From Sipunculus nudus (taxonomy: Eukaryota; Annelida; Sipuncula; Golfingiida; Sipunculidae): a stretch of DNA of 64,000 nucleotides. Every line of letters begins with the position of its first letter. Positions within the stretch are counted from its first letter, which is position 1. The position numbers and the translations under genes were made by a program. Positions 1 through 10,854 of the stretch are shown here, in pieces. Where the stretch lies: positions 73,710,659-73,774,658 of the forward strand of contig CM049313.1 in the NCBI GenBank assembly GCA_026874595.1, written 5' to 3'. Below the pieces are notes generated by a model, which saw only the letters and a program-made list of their open reading frames with translations, did not search any database and had not been told where the DNA came from.

Positions 1-2248
1 GTAGGAGGTACAAATATCGCTGTTCAATTGTCATTAAGCCTATTTCTTTCACTAAATCTAAACTTCTTTGTGTTGGGTCGTAATTTTTTGTTATTATCCT
101 AGCCGCACGACACTGCATTCGTTGGATTGCGGCACGGAATGTGCTGGGACAGCTGCCCCATACTGTTAGGCTATAATCTATTGAGGGTTGAACAAAGGCG
201 TGATATATAGTGACTAAAAACTTCTGTGGTAGCAATTTGCTGAGCCGATGTAAAAGTCCAATTTTGCAACATAGCTTTTTAAAAACGGTAGAAGTGTGAG
301 ATTTCCATGTGAGGTGGGCGTCAATGATCAAGCCAAGGTGAGAAAATTCATCGACATTCGGGACAATATCTTTATCGATAATTATTTGTAATGAATTTGA
401 TTGTTTGCGTTGCTTGGAACTCACAAGCATAGTAGCTGATTTTGTGGCGTTTACAATTAGTTTGTTTTTATTAAGCCATTTAGTAACTTGGTCTACAGCA
501 GCCTGTAACTTATGTTGTGCTGATTCGCGATCGATGCCGTCTGCGTATAGCGTGATGTCGTCAGCATAAATCGAGCATTTTGCGTCTGTTACATTATCGG
601 GCAAGTCATTAAGATATAGTAAGAAAAGAATGGGTCCAAGTACAGTGCCTTGTGGTACACCTGTATCGATTGTTTTTACCTCAGAATTATAGTTATTGAA
701 GCAGACAAACTGCTTTCGGTCGTATAAATAATTATAAAACCAGGTGTGCGAATTTCCATTTACGCCATACTGTTTTAATTTACCCAATAATATATCGTGA
801 TTAAGGGAATCAAAACCTTTTTTAAGGTCGAGAAAGCATATGGAGTTTACACGTCCGCAGTTCATAACTGTCAGCCAATTATCAACTATTCTATGTAATG
901 CAGTTTGGGTAGAGTTGTTTGCAAGAAAGGCAGTTTGTTCAGGAGATATCAAGCGTTTGTGGTTTAAGTAATTAAGGAGATGACGTTTAATGTGCTTCTC
1001 TAAGATTTTAATCACATGGCTGGTGATCGAAATTGGCCGGTAATTGTTAGTATCAGAAAGTTTCCCTTTACCCTTATAAATGGGTACCACCCTTGCACAC
1101 TTCCAGTCAGGAGGAACTATTCCTGTACTGAGTGATAAGTTAAGAATATGTGTCAGCGATGGCGCTAAGATGACCGCGGCCTCTCCAAGTAAGAACCCCG
1201 GCATATTAAGGACATCAATTCCATGTTTATTCTTAAATGCGACTAGAAGTTTCACGACATCCTGTTGGCTCATTTGAGGGATTGAAAACCGAGAATCAGT
1301 AAAATCAGGTTGGTCCTGCACAACATCTTTGGTAAATGCTTTGGTTAAATTTTTTCCAACTGAGGCAAAGAAGTCATTCAGGTCATCCGCAGTTAGATCT
1401 GGACTATCTTGACCCCGGCTAACTGGATTGATCACGTGTTTTAAAGACTGCCAAATCTCCTTGGGAGATTTTGATGACTGTGCCTTGTGTCTATAATAGG
1501 AACGTTTCAGTTGACGGATCATGCAAGTGACCCGATTACGTAACCGCCTGAACTGTGCCCACAGCTGTGGATCATTATTTGACACAGCAGATTTACGAAT
1601 GCGTTCTCGGTTATATATTAGACGCTGGATATCAGGTGACATCCAGGGATTGTGTCTATTATTTCTAACTCTAAACGTTCTAAAAGGTGCGTGTTTATTA
1701 CATATGGTCAGAAATTCATCACGCCATAGATTCCAGGCTGAGATGACATCATTTACATCGGGAAGACAGTGAAATGTTAATGATGACTGAATGGACCGCT
1801 TGAAGGCAAGGGGATCAAATTTCTTAAAGGACCTAACTCTCACAAATTTGGTTCCTTTTTGGCAACTGCCTCCTGAGAGCCGGGTAAAAATAATATAATG
1901 ATCGCTAAGTGACCACGGAATAACGCCGGATGATGAGTGAATACCGGGTGTATTTGTAAAAATCAAATCTATCGTACTGGATGAGGTTGCGGTGACTCGA
2001 GTTGGGGAGGTTATAAGTTGATGAAGGTTGTATGATGTGGCCATATTCACCAACTCAACATTTATAGACGCTTTGGGGTTATTAAAATCAATATTAAAAT
2101 CGCCTATGATCACTGTATGAACATGTTTAGCCATAGCAAGGCTAATGTTATCGAAGAGAAGTTGTAAATAACTTTTGTCAGAGTGAGGCGGTCTATATAT
2201 ACACCCGATCAGAGAGTTACGTCTGTTCCATTGAATTTGGACTTGGAA
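1..2248 (-). CDS. LINE ORF2 fragment: endonuclease C-terminus plus reverse transcriptase
   Basis: Read on the minus strand, the frame has no stop from a TAA at 2249-2251 down to base 1, about 749 codons, and continues beyond the window. Near the start is the end of an APE-type endonuclease: IYRPP (about 2180-2195), GDFN (about 2090-2105), TIDLIFTN (about 1950-1975) and SDHYIIF (about 1880-1900). The linker contains NDFFASVG. The reverse transcriptase follows: YRPISI (about 1025-1045), FLDLKKGFDSLNHD (about 795-838), GVPQGTVLGPILF (about 622-661) and the catalytic YADD box (557-568). The last visible part is the WGSCP and ARIITKNYD region typical of CR1/Jockey-type LINEs. The protein copies element RNA into DNA at a nicked target site. 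The 5' part, with the start codon and first half of the endonuclease, is missing, as usual for LINE insertions. An undamaged frame suggests a young copy. The exact clade (CR1, Jockey or a relative) is not settled. Confidence 0.9.
1..2248 (-). mobile_element. 5'-truncated non-LTR retrotransposon (CR1/Jockey-like LINE)
   Basis: The element is defined by the ORF2 fragment; homology stops near 2248, where an in-frame stop and unrelated AT-rich sequence begin. Its 3' UTR and tail lie outside the window to the left, so no target-site duplication can be checked. Confidence 0.85.
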
Positions 2249-3666
2249 TTATTGTAAGGCAACTGACGGTTTACGGTAATATCGACAACCTGATTGGCTG
2301 CACGGAACAGTTATGCTCATGATTAATCAATAAATGAATATGCTATTAAAGTCACGTAAAGTTCATGGTGAGGTCAATTAGGTCAAAAGGGCGGGGCATA
2401 AGAGCTCTGGTGGTGAGGTGACTTGACGTCAAAGGTTTGACTGGCTTGTTTATAATCAGTTCTCAGGCAAGGAATAAGTCGTAAACGCTGTAACTTAATT
2501 GTTTTGTCATATATGGATTATTTGTCTCATACAAATCAAGGCAAGGTAAGGCATTTTTTTTACACAGGTAGTCGGCGAAATAGCTCCTGCAACCAAAGGA
2601 CAAGAAAGGTTTACACTGCTTCACTTGTATGAAAAATTATTGCGTAAAAACAAGCGGACGCGGGTACTGGGACGGACTATACATTATTTATAGAGAGAAA
2701 ATCGGATTGCAGGGCTGGGAGATTAATTGGCCTAATTTTACCAGGAATAAATAGCTTACAAATTATTTAATGTATTTTATGTAATACGTTTCACAATATA
2801 TCAGCCCCATTTAATATTTTGGCCGTCAAAGTCATAGGTCACATGAAAAGAAAATACGTTTGACAGCTGCTGATTGTATGATTCATGGGAACACTCTAAA
2901 AGGTATCACCAGCTTAAACAAAGATTGCTACCGTGCTCAAACAGAGCCACATCTGAACGAGTCCAAAACAATGTAAAATTTAAAAACTGGACATTTATTT
3001 ATTTATTTATTTTATTATTTCATAGAGGGATATTAAAAGCTTTAGTTATCTGGAAAATTATGGGGGGATAAATAGTTTTTAAGAAAATCATCTCTTAAAA
3101 ATCTGTGGGCGCAGGTCAGTTGAACAAATAAAGCATAGTGACTAAGCGGAATCCTGCTACACTCTCTGAACCCATCATAATCGAAAACGGGCGTTAAGTT
3201 AGCGATAAACTCGTCTCACTAATTCAATACAGTTTGTATATATCAGCTACAGACAAGAAATTCGCTGTATAAGAAGCGTTTTATATTACAGCTCTAAATT
3301 AATCATACCATAACCTACCATTTTAATTGTTAACCGAAGTTTCGGAGATAAAGTATGTATATCATGATTTTCTGTAATTTTCTATACCCCATCGTCTGTA
3401 TAAAAACTAAACAAATTTATGGTCTTTAAATATATATGACATATAAAATGCACACTATTCGAGCAAAGCTTTGATAAAAGCTTTATAACACGGTATTATA
3501 ACCCCAAATGAACAAAGTGACATGTCATGCTGAATTTCACAAGGCACTGTACGTAATACTTGACACGTTATCTTTAGAAGGTAAACAGGCGGGAAGTCAT
3601 TGAATCTGAAAGTTTAGACAGAGCGTGTTGCACTCACTCCTGGTCATTAGAAGGCTATATTTAGTT
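2249..3666. other. No gene seen
   Basis: AT-rich sequence with several short open frames that have no recognisable domain, codon bias or splice context. A (TTTA)n-like run lies near 2995-3020. Confidence 0.6.
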
Positions 3667-4143
3667 TAGACTGGTACCCTGCTCTATTATGGCCCTCAGC
3701 CGAGCATAGAGACAGGCGTACAACGCCATCTTAAGTTCTCCCAGTTGCAACTCCTGCACGCGATCCTTGTTGAGTATCCGTGAGGATTTCTTATAAAATA
3801 ATTTTCTTTGGTTATTTCTAGTTTTCAAATATTGAAGAATGAGTTGTTCCATAAAAATTTAATAATGGATGTATAGATAATACGATATACTGAATCTTTG
3901 ATATTCCACTGCGCGTAGCACTGATTTATTATTAATATCTATTAATCCAACCATTAATGTCACACGTAATGTACAGCCAACTTCTGGTAACTTCTCTGAG
4001 CAAACGAAATGCTTATTTTTATCATATATAATATATACTGGAGTTGGAACCAGTCTGCCGGGAGTACATAACATGGCGTTGTACGCCCGTCTCTATGATT
4101 AGCATAGAGCAGCGGTGCCACAATAGAGCGGGGTACCAGTCTA
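3667..4143. mobile_element. TIR element (MITE-like), 477 bp, TA-flanked
   Basis: The two ends are inverted copies. The left arm (3667-3729) starts TAGACTGGTACCCTGCTC and ends in the sequence around CGTACAACGCCAT. The right arm (4073-4143) is its reverse complement with scattered mismatches and an extra ~8 bases. Both outer ends read TA next to GACTGGT, as expected for a TA target-site duplication of the Tc1/mariner type. The 340-bp interior encodes no transposase, only short chance frames, so it would be non-autonomous. The family assignment rests on the TA flanks alone. Confidence 0.75.
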
Positions 4144-4296
4144 ATATTAAGTTTTGATAATGAATTGTAACCTGCGAGGGATGCCTACTATGTGCAGATA
4201 TTAAATGAATTTCTTCTTGTATTATTGTTTATGCCACTATAAAAATTTAATTAATTCATTCATTCGTTATTTCACACAGCAACAAATTTGCATGTC

Positions 4297-4373
4297 TAGA
4301 CTGGTTTAAACTGTCATTTTTACTGTCCAGTACCTTTTTGGTTCGGATACATTAGGACACGTGGACCAGTCTA
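4297..4373. mobile_element. Short 77-bp inverted-repeat element with the same tips
   Basis: It begins TAGACTGGT (4297-4305) and ends ACCAGTCTA (4365-4373), the same terminal nine bases as the 477-bp element 150 bp to its left. The arms match only at the tips. It may be a strongly deleted relative. Confidence 0.5.
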
Positions 4374-4539
4374 AATTCACCTCAGAACGAACCGCAAATG
4401 AGTGACTTTATGAAATGCGAAAGCAGACTAAAATACTATAATGTCAGAAGTGCCGATTTACATTTCCTTTATATATAGCTATCATTCTGTTTCAATAAAA
4501 TACACCGTTATTTGCTCAGCTGCTATAATTCATCTGAGA

Positions 4540-4960
4540 TATAGTCGTGGTCCTTTGTCCGTCCGTCCTTCCGTCCGTCCGGCCGTCCGTCCGTTAACAG
4601 GGCACGTTTTAAAACCGTTGGACCTACGAATCCAAAATTCTGCATACCAAAAGATGTCCCCAGAATCTCCTACCATACCAAAAATTGGGTCATTAGGACT
4701 TCGTTCCTTCGAGATATTAAGGAAAAACCTCCCGTTTTCCATTAAAAAGCCATTGTTACACTTCAAAGCTGCCTAATATCAAAACCACTGATATGTTTTT
4801 GATCATATTTAGTATTCTTATTTTTCCATACATTTTCTGTGCACATACCAAAAATTGGGTTAGTATTGGGTATTATTTTGAAGTTATGGGCCCAAATATA
4901 ATGCAGTTTCTTAAAAATTAGGAAATGTATTTGCTCACTTAACATGAGAATTGCTGAAGC
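4540..4960. repeat. (GTCC)n tract and flanking low-copy repeat
   Basis: 4556-4595 is an imperfect (GTCC)n/(CCGT)n microsatellite. Downstream, the string ACCAAAAATTGGGT occurs near 4677 and again near 4847, so the 4600-4900 segment is internally repetitive. No coding evidence; open frames on both strands come from the repeat. Confidence 0.6.
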
Positions 4961-4969
4961 TGGAGACCT

Positions 4970-6134
4970 TTTTTTCAGGAATATAACTTTACTTAATCAA
5001 GATTCAATTGTTTACCCAAAATTAGATCTGAATTTTGCAAATTTTTCAAGTTATTAGCATAAATAAAAAATCAATACCTTAAATTTTGTCCAACTTTGGC
5101 AATGGCACGTTTTTCCCGGTAAGCACTGTTGATTTAATTTTCGTAGCATATATTCATAAGGATTTAATCTTTTAAAATCTGAAATTTCAAAGGAATTGTT
5201 TGAAAAGAATAGCTTTTATTCAAGTTTTCATACACCATGTCAAGTGTTGTTTACATGTGGCCCACCTAGTAATACAGTCTTACTTGCATTATGTAACCCA
5301 CCCCAGGCAGCTTGCCTTGGCTTACCTTGGCCACTACCAGCAGGCTTCCCCTCTGCCCTGCACTCCCCCCCCCCCAGCTGGTGCATAAACTAGATGAATG
5401 TTATAATTTTTCTGTATTTTATTTTATTTTTGGCTATGCTACATTTTAGATTTTGTATTGTACTACCAGGGTTACAATGATTAAAGTGCACATTTAATTG
5501 TGTCCACAAAGTGATGTATTGCTATGAAAGTGTGGATGTTCATCAGAGTGCTCATTAAAGATTTTAATTTGTTTGACTTATAACTCATGGTTGTATTAGT
5601 TGTTACATGATACTGGCTAAATAATCAAAATTTATATTGCTGATCCTTTATTTCAGTTCATAAAATTTAACATTCCTAACTCCAGTTTGCTCCTGGTATA
5701 ATATATTGGGTGTTTTGATCCTTGGATTAATTTTAACACATGTATTAGTTTCTTTGTTGATAATACTTTTTTTTTCCTGATACCATTTAAAAAAATATAA
5801 ATATTTAAATTTTTCCTGTTAGTGCTGTGGATTTAATTTTCACAGCATGTACACATTAGCATTTTATTTGTTAAAATCTGAAATTTGAAACTAATTGATC
5901 AAAAACTGTAGATTTTATTCAAGTTTCCAGGTACCAAGTCTTCATTGTTTACATCAGGTCAGTATAAATGCAATGTACTGGGCAGTTACATAACACCTTC
6001 AGGTCTGACCTACTGCCACTGTGAGTGTCTGGGTCAGGCTAGGTCAGGCAGTAATTACCAGAGAGCCTCTCTTTCTCTCTCTCTTTCTCTATCTCTCTCT
6101 GGCAGTCCAGCTCTCTCTTTCTCTCTTTCTCCCT

Positions 6135-6189
<55 letters not shown>

Positions 6190-6600
6190 CCTTATTGCCT
6201 CCCTTCCTCCCTCCATCCCATTATGTTGACCGGTACTATAAACTAGATACATTAGCTATAAATGTTGATGCAATTTAGAAATGTGAATCCACTGAAATAT
6301 GCACAATCACATGTATGTTATACTGTAAATTTATAATAACATTCGTAAACCTAGATAAAAATTATGTAATGAAAAAAAGGAATAAATGCAAATATTGTTA
6401 ATTTTTTATTGGCTCAGTAGAATTGGGAAAAAAATGATTTGCTTTGTTTCTCCATCCTTCTGCCTGTTTTAAATATTTAATGTTCATGAATAAACTTTTT
6501 TTTATAAGCACTGTTGAATTAAATTTCATATCCTGTATGTATATGCAAGGGTGATGTAACTCTCACCATCCCCTTCTTCATCCCACTGAGGCTTTGCTCC
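4970..6600. repeat. Three diverged tandem copies of a ~700-bp unit
   Basis: A block reading roughly AGCACTGTTGATTTAATTTT occurs near 5123, 5820 and 6508. In the first two copies it is followed by TTTTAAAATCTGAAATTT-like sequence and by TTATTCAAGTTT, and then by a block ending in a pyrimidine-rich stretch. Spacing is 690-700 bp. Divergence between copies is high, so this is an old duplication. It encloses the (CT)n tract. Confidence 0.65.
6068..6183. repeat. (CT)n microsatellite
   Basis: An interrupted CT/CTTT tract; the last ~40 bases are nearly pure (CT)n. It produces Leu/Ser and Arg/Glu repeat frames on both strands that are not genes. Confidence 0.95.
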
Positions 6601-6702
6601 TTGGCACTGTGAACAACAGTTCTATGGCTATAGCATAAAATTTAATAATTAAAGAAAATATCTACAGAGAGACAGAGGCGTTGTAACTCTGATCATAACA
6701 CC

Positions 6703-6720
6703 CCCCCCCCCCCCCCCCCC
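6703..6720. repeat. C homopolymer
   Basis: About 18-19 consecutive C, preceded by a short A-rich stretch. A comparable short run occurs near 5368-5377. Confidence 0.9.
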
Positions 6721-7533
6721 AAATCAAGTAATTGCACCTGTGGAGTGGGGACGTTATGGCAACTGTATACATATCATAAAATTGATAAATAAGGTTTCCC
6801 AAATAAATTGGATCTCATCAGACAAATGTGTAAACTGTTGAACTGTCAACAGCTTATCAAAATGTAACCAATGGAAAGGCAAGGTCAGATCTCAAATATT
6901 ATTTGCAACATTTTCTTCAAACATATAAACCAATCATGGCCCAAATTACCTATTCCTCTCAAACTTTATCTACATTTCATCATATTTTTAATATTTTAAC
7001 CTTCTAGGTGGTTCAGTACTGTTGACCATTTGTCCATAGGTACCTATGTACATGCCAGAAATTATGTCAATATTGTATAATATGTAGACGTGAGGGTCAT
7101 CAAAATAATGTACCTTGTCAAGACCGATCTTGTCAAGATATCATGTCATACAGTCACAAATTCATAAATCCCCTCATCAGCATAGTTTTTCATAACCTTG
7201 TATCTGTCAAATTGAAATCTTGCAGTTTTTCATACACTATAGATCCTTCAACAAATGGCCTTATCATCATTATACCACTGCTTAGTATACTGTCATTGAA
7301 TTCATATTAGCTCAAATAAATTGTTTTTTTCGAACCCTTCCAAATAAATAAAAAATAAACCACTTTATTTTTCTCCATATTAATCCATCAGTCAGATTAT
7401 TTCATATATCATTTACTCACATATTACATTATATCTCTTTATAAAAGCCCAACATGACCATGATATTCATAAGCTTTTTCTACTTAATATAGTATAACAA
7501 TGGTGATACATTTATAGTCCAATCATGATCAGC
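6721..7533. other. No gene seen
   Basis: AT-rich, with no long open frame and no recognised repeat apart from the short direct repeat CTTGTCAAGA near 7115-7140. Confidence 0.55.
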
Positions 7534-7565
7534 TGAGCGCCGTGACCCATGGGTCCCTTGTATAG
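7532..7565 (+). repeat. Short dispersed repeat, copy 1
   Basis: The stretch containing CAGCTGAGCGCC and TGACCCA recurs in inverted orientation at about 43306-43340. About 30 bases match with few changes. It is probably the end of a longer dispersed family. Confidence 0.5.
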
Positions 7566-7704
7566 GTTAACTTTTGACAGAGTATGTACACTCTGTACAC
7601 GGCCCTTCGGCCCTACCTTGTGTACATCGTGCCTTTCTGTTCCCTGGGATGTATACTGAGTAATGGATTTAAACTATGGTACATATCGCTCATAATGAAT
7701 TTAT

Positions 7705-8110
7705 TACCCCCCGCCAGGTAGGTGGCGCCACCTGCCACAAAATCCAGAAAGTTATCCAAGTTGTATACAATGCAAAATTTTAGGCAGATAAGTCAAACCA
7801 GTCCTGAGATGTAAGCCTGAATGTCTGCAGCCTGAACGTGAAAGTAGGTGGCGCCACCTGCCATAAAATCGAGAAAGCTATCCAAGATGTATATACATGC
7901 AAACTTTTAGGCAGATACGTCAAACCACTGCTGGGATATGAGTGATTTTATCCCACTGCAGACAAACAGATGGACGCTGTGCAAAATTGGTTGCAGGTGG
8001 CGCCACCATTTTTCATGTATGTTATTAAGCTATCCAAGAGCTACATTTTATTCTTATTGGTCAAACGAGTCCGAAGATATATGGGTTAATATGTCAAGAC
8101 AGACGCACAG
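7705..8110 (+). repeat. Tandem units centred on GGTGGCGCCACC
   Basis: The 12-bp palindrome occurs at 7721-7732, 7847-7858 and 7996-8007. Each copy is followed by an ~80-bp block with AAGCTATCCAAG, then GGCAGATA and GTCAAACCA, so the unit is about 125-150 bp and repeats three times with moderate divergence. The last copy continues into a block with AGACGCACAGATGGACGC. Confidence 0.8.
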
Positions 8111-8399
8111 ATGGACGCACTGGACAGAAGAAAGGTCAGAGGTCAACGCAAAATATTTTGGCACCAGTTCACCTGTGACCCGATAATCGTGTAAAGTTTC
8201 GGAAAAAATCTGTTCAGTGGTCTCAGAGTTCTATTCCGGAAACGAACTCGGCGGCAGGGGCGGAACCCGGTCAAAAACACAGTATCAGCAAAAATTTTTT
8301 TTTGGCGGATACAACTATAACGGATATAAAGAATATGATTTTTTTTTAATTTCGTAAAACCCGTGATATGGCGATGAAAATGTATACAAACCAATAGGA

Positions 8400-8645
8400 T
8401 ATCCTTACCGGTTTAAACCCGTGTTCGGTATAATTGGGCGGGATTCTATGGTGACGTCTGGGTCTAACTCGGAACACCTCGCCTCATCATCTGGTGGTTT
8501 CAGTAGAATACGAATGCAGCCGAGGAGTTCCGAGTGGTCCCGGTTCATATGGTCCGCCAGGTTTGTATACAGCGGTTGCCTCGAAGCCACTGAAGAAGCG
8601 TCATTGCATCATTGTCTCAATAGATCTTGACCCTGTGTGGAGGTT
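8400..8645 (+). repeat. GC-rich dispersed repeat, copy 1
   Basis: This block matches 56425-56640 in the same orientation. Shared landmarks in order are CACCTCGCCTC, GAGGAGTT, CGAGTG, ATGTGGTCCG-like sequence, GTTTGTATAC, then TTGTCTCAATAGAT and TTGACCCTGTG with GGAGGTTGC. It can form a hairpin: CTCGGAAC near 8468 pairs with GTTCCGAG near 8527. It has no tRNA-like boxes and no coding frame. The class is unknown; it could be a MITE, the end of a larger element or a SINE body. Confidence 0.7.
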
Positions 8646-8738
8646 GCTTTCTTCTTTCATTATTATAAATGAGAGAGGTACGACTAACTGAAAACAAGGG
8701 CTTTTACTCTTTATGCCCGAGTAGTTTTCCTGTATTTA

Positions 8739-8752
8739 GCATGCGCATGCTG
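8739..8752. other. Palindrome AGCATGCGCATGCT
   Basis: A perfect 14-base palindrome that contains the NRF1-like core GCATGCGC. No CpG island or transcript support is visible, so a regulatory role is only a possibility. Confidence 0.3.
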
Positions 8753-9177
8753 TAAAATGCAAACCGAAAACACTGTTCCAGACGTCAAAACCCATATCTA
8801 AAAATAAATTAAAAATAAATCCTTTAATTCTTTGCTAAATTTCTCTCTAATGTTTATTACTGCTCGTGATTGTTTTACCCAGTTCACGAAGATAAGGAGG
8901 GATAGACCTGTCTAAAAATAAACTCCTTTGCGCTTCTTTTACACCTGTCACTCTCAGCGATCTGTTTTGCTTTTATCCTATGGCGAAGTTGTGGTTGTAT
9001 TATCTTGGTGACTTAAGGATTGAGTAAGTCCTTGAAACTTTAAAACTTTGCTTATTCCGGATGAACATCACAGTCTCACATATACTAAACAGAACAATCG
9101 CAGAAGACAGCTCTTGGTCCAAATTGATGGTCATAACTTCCTCCGGTAACAAGTTGAGATGGCGATCCATAACTTAC
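8753..9177. other. No gene seen
   Basis: Anonymous AT-rich sequence between a dispersed repeat and a MITE. Confidence 0.5.
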
Positions 9178-9604
9178 TTAAAGGAGCCCAATCACCTATC
9201 TGACCGTTATAAACTAAAGGTAATCCCATGGAGCTTTAAAAAAAAACAGGCAAGAAGAAGGCTGCTTGTTTTGTTTACAAAGTGTTTATAATATCTGGGG
9301 CCCCGCCAAAATAAAACAAAGGCATCCGGCAGCAAGTCAGATAAACCAGAGCTTTGCAAATGGTGTTTTGCAACAAACGATCTCTCTACCTCCGCATACA
9401 TGCAACCTAGCCACCTTAGGTTACATGTATTTCCCCTTTGTCAACTAGCTGTGTTTACAAACATTTTATTAATAAACAAGTTCACACATCCTTCACGAAG
9501 GCTTGATAAGAATTTTTCACAACCAAGATTACCGTAAGAGAATTAATATGTACACAGAGGAAGCCAGAAATCTTATCTTTTTCAAAAGGTAGGTGCACCT
9601 TTAA
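9178..9604 (+). mobile_element. TTAA-flanked MITE, family 1, copy 1
   Basis: A 427-bp block that matches 39787-40205 in inverted orientation over its whole length. TTAA lies at both edges (9178-9181 and 9601-9604), followed inward by AGGAGCCCAATCACCTA on the left and, in reverse complement, AGGTGCACCTACCTTTT on the right. TTAA target sites are typical of piggyBac-type transposons. The two copies agree on boundaries and TIRs, which strongly supports one mobile element. No transposase is encoded, so it would be moved in trans. Confidence 0.85.
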
Positions 9605-10445
9605 GTGATACCGAGCATGCAACCAGTTCTATCCTAGTGTGCCAAACGTACACCAGATGTCCTTCAAGGGATGACAGATATGCACAAGGTGCACATCTCT
9701 GTCTCCTAGCTCTTCTCTATGTCTGGAGTTTCAATCCTTATACATATTTATTTGGTCATGATATATTTGATAACTAATCAACTAAAATGCTTTGATTATT
9801 GCTTACAGCACAAGTATGAACATCCCTCCGCCTGACTGGCATAATACACATAGGTATGATTTGCTTTATAAGATTCATTTGCCATTCCCTGAACTGTTAA
9901 TAAGCTCTGACCAAAGTGCCATCCTGCCTGAACGTTGGCTTCACTGAACTGCTAATAAAACCTACAGGTAATATGTCGTTTAGGGACAGATTCAAAATAA
10001 CAGAAAAATCTAACGTACACTTTCTAACATTTACCACCAAGAAATACATTGGTAACATCACCTGTGTCATGCATTGAACGGGATTATTAAATTGATAATT
10101 ATAAACATAGGAATTGTGCTGCCATATTGTGAGAATTCAAATACAGATAACACCCAAAAATACTTAAAACCTGAATTTACCGAGCATGTTTAAAAATGTT
10201 ACGGACAGTGTTAATTTTAAAATCTCTCAGGTACACCCTTTTAACATGTAACCTCACATATAAAAGGTTAACCATTTTAAACATTTTCTAATCACTTTCT
10301 GAAAAAAAATAATTTCCTGTTGGTCACACTTTTTTTATGAATTCTGTGATGAAAATTTATGCCATCTCGAAAAATGACAACAGTCTCCGCCAGAGGGCTC
10401 TCCTTGTTTATCACTGCGTTTAAGCCAAGCCAAAAGAAGTATACG
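9605..10445. other. No gene seen
   Basis: AT-rich sequence without a recognised repeat or a coding frame longer than about 60 codons. Confidence 0.55.
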
Positions 10446-10771
10446 CTCATCGAGCAGCTACAGGTTGCTGCGGTCAAGACCTCAGCCCTATGCGCTCCTT
10501 AAGCATGTGCTCTGTGCCAACAGCCGCAGTGCCACGCCAAGCCATGCAGGGAGCCGTAGAGGGCGTCATCGTCTCTCCTGGGCTGTTGTCCTTGTTAGAA
10601 AGCTACAGCATCCACAGCCACAAAGCCAGGGGCAACCCGCATTCCCTCCACCGATCCCAGAAGCGGAGACCCAGCCATTCCACTCGAGAGCCGAACTCGA
10701 TCCTTGTGAACGACCTTACTTCGAGACCCAAAGCCCTTTTACTTACGATTTCGGTCATTTGGATCGTTTAA
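10446..10771 (+). repeat. GC-rich dispersed repeat B, copy 1
   Basis: This matches 63672-64000 in the same orientation at roughly three quarters identity by eye. Shared landmarks are TCGAGCAGCTACAGGTTGCT, GGTCAAGACCTCAGCCCT, GCGCTCCTTAAGCATG, AAAGCTACAGCATCCACAGC, GCGGAGACCCAGCCAT, and a final TTCGGYCATTTGGAYCGT. Open frames of 93-123 codons cross it but are not conserved between copies. It ends about 85 bp before the LINE fragment, so it could be upstream sequence of that element, although the 63.7-kb copy is not followed by enough sequence to test this. Confidence 0.75.
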
Positions 10772-10854
10772 CCGGTTTCCCGGTTATGCAAGTTTTTTTT
10801 CGTCATTGGCAAACTGCGTTAAAGCTGGGAAGCTGATAAATCCATGAACAGTAA

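Noticed and set aside
6021-6278. Ser/Leu-rich and Arg/Glu-rich frames near 6.0-6.25 kb
   Set aside because: Translation of the (CT)n microsatellite.
10465-10836. 123- and 93-codon frames in GC-rich repeat B
   Set aside because: The second copy at 63.7 kb does not keep these frames; its longest frame is on the other strand.
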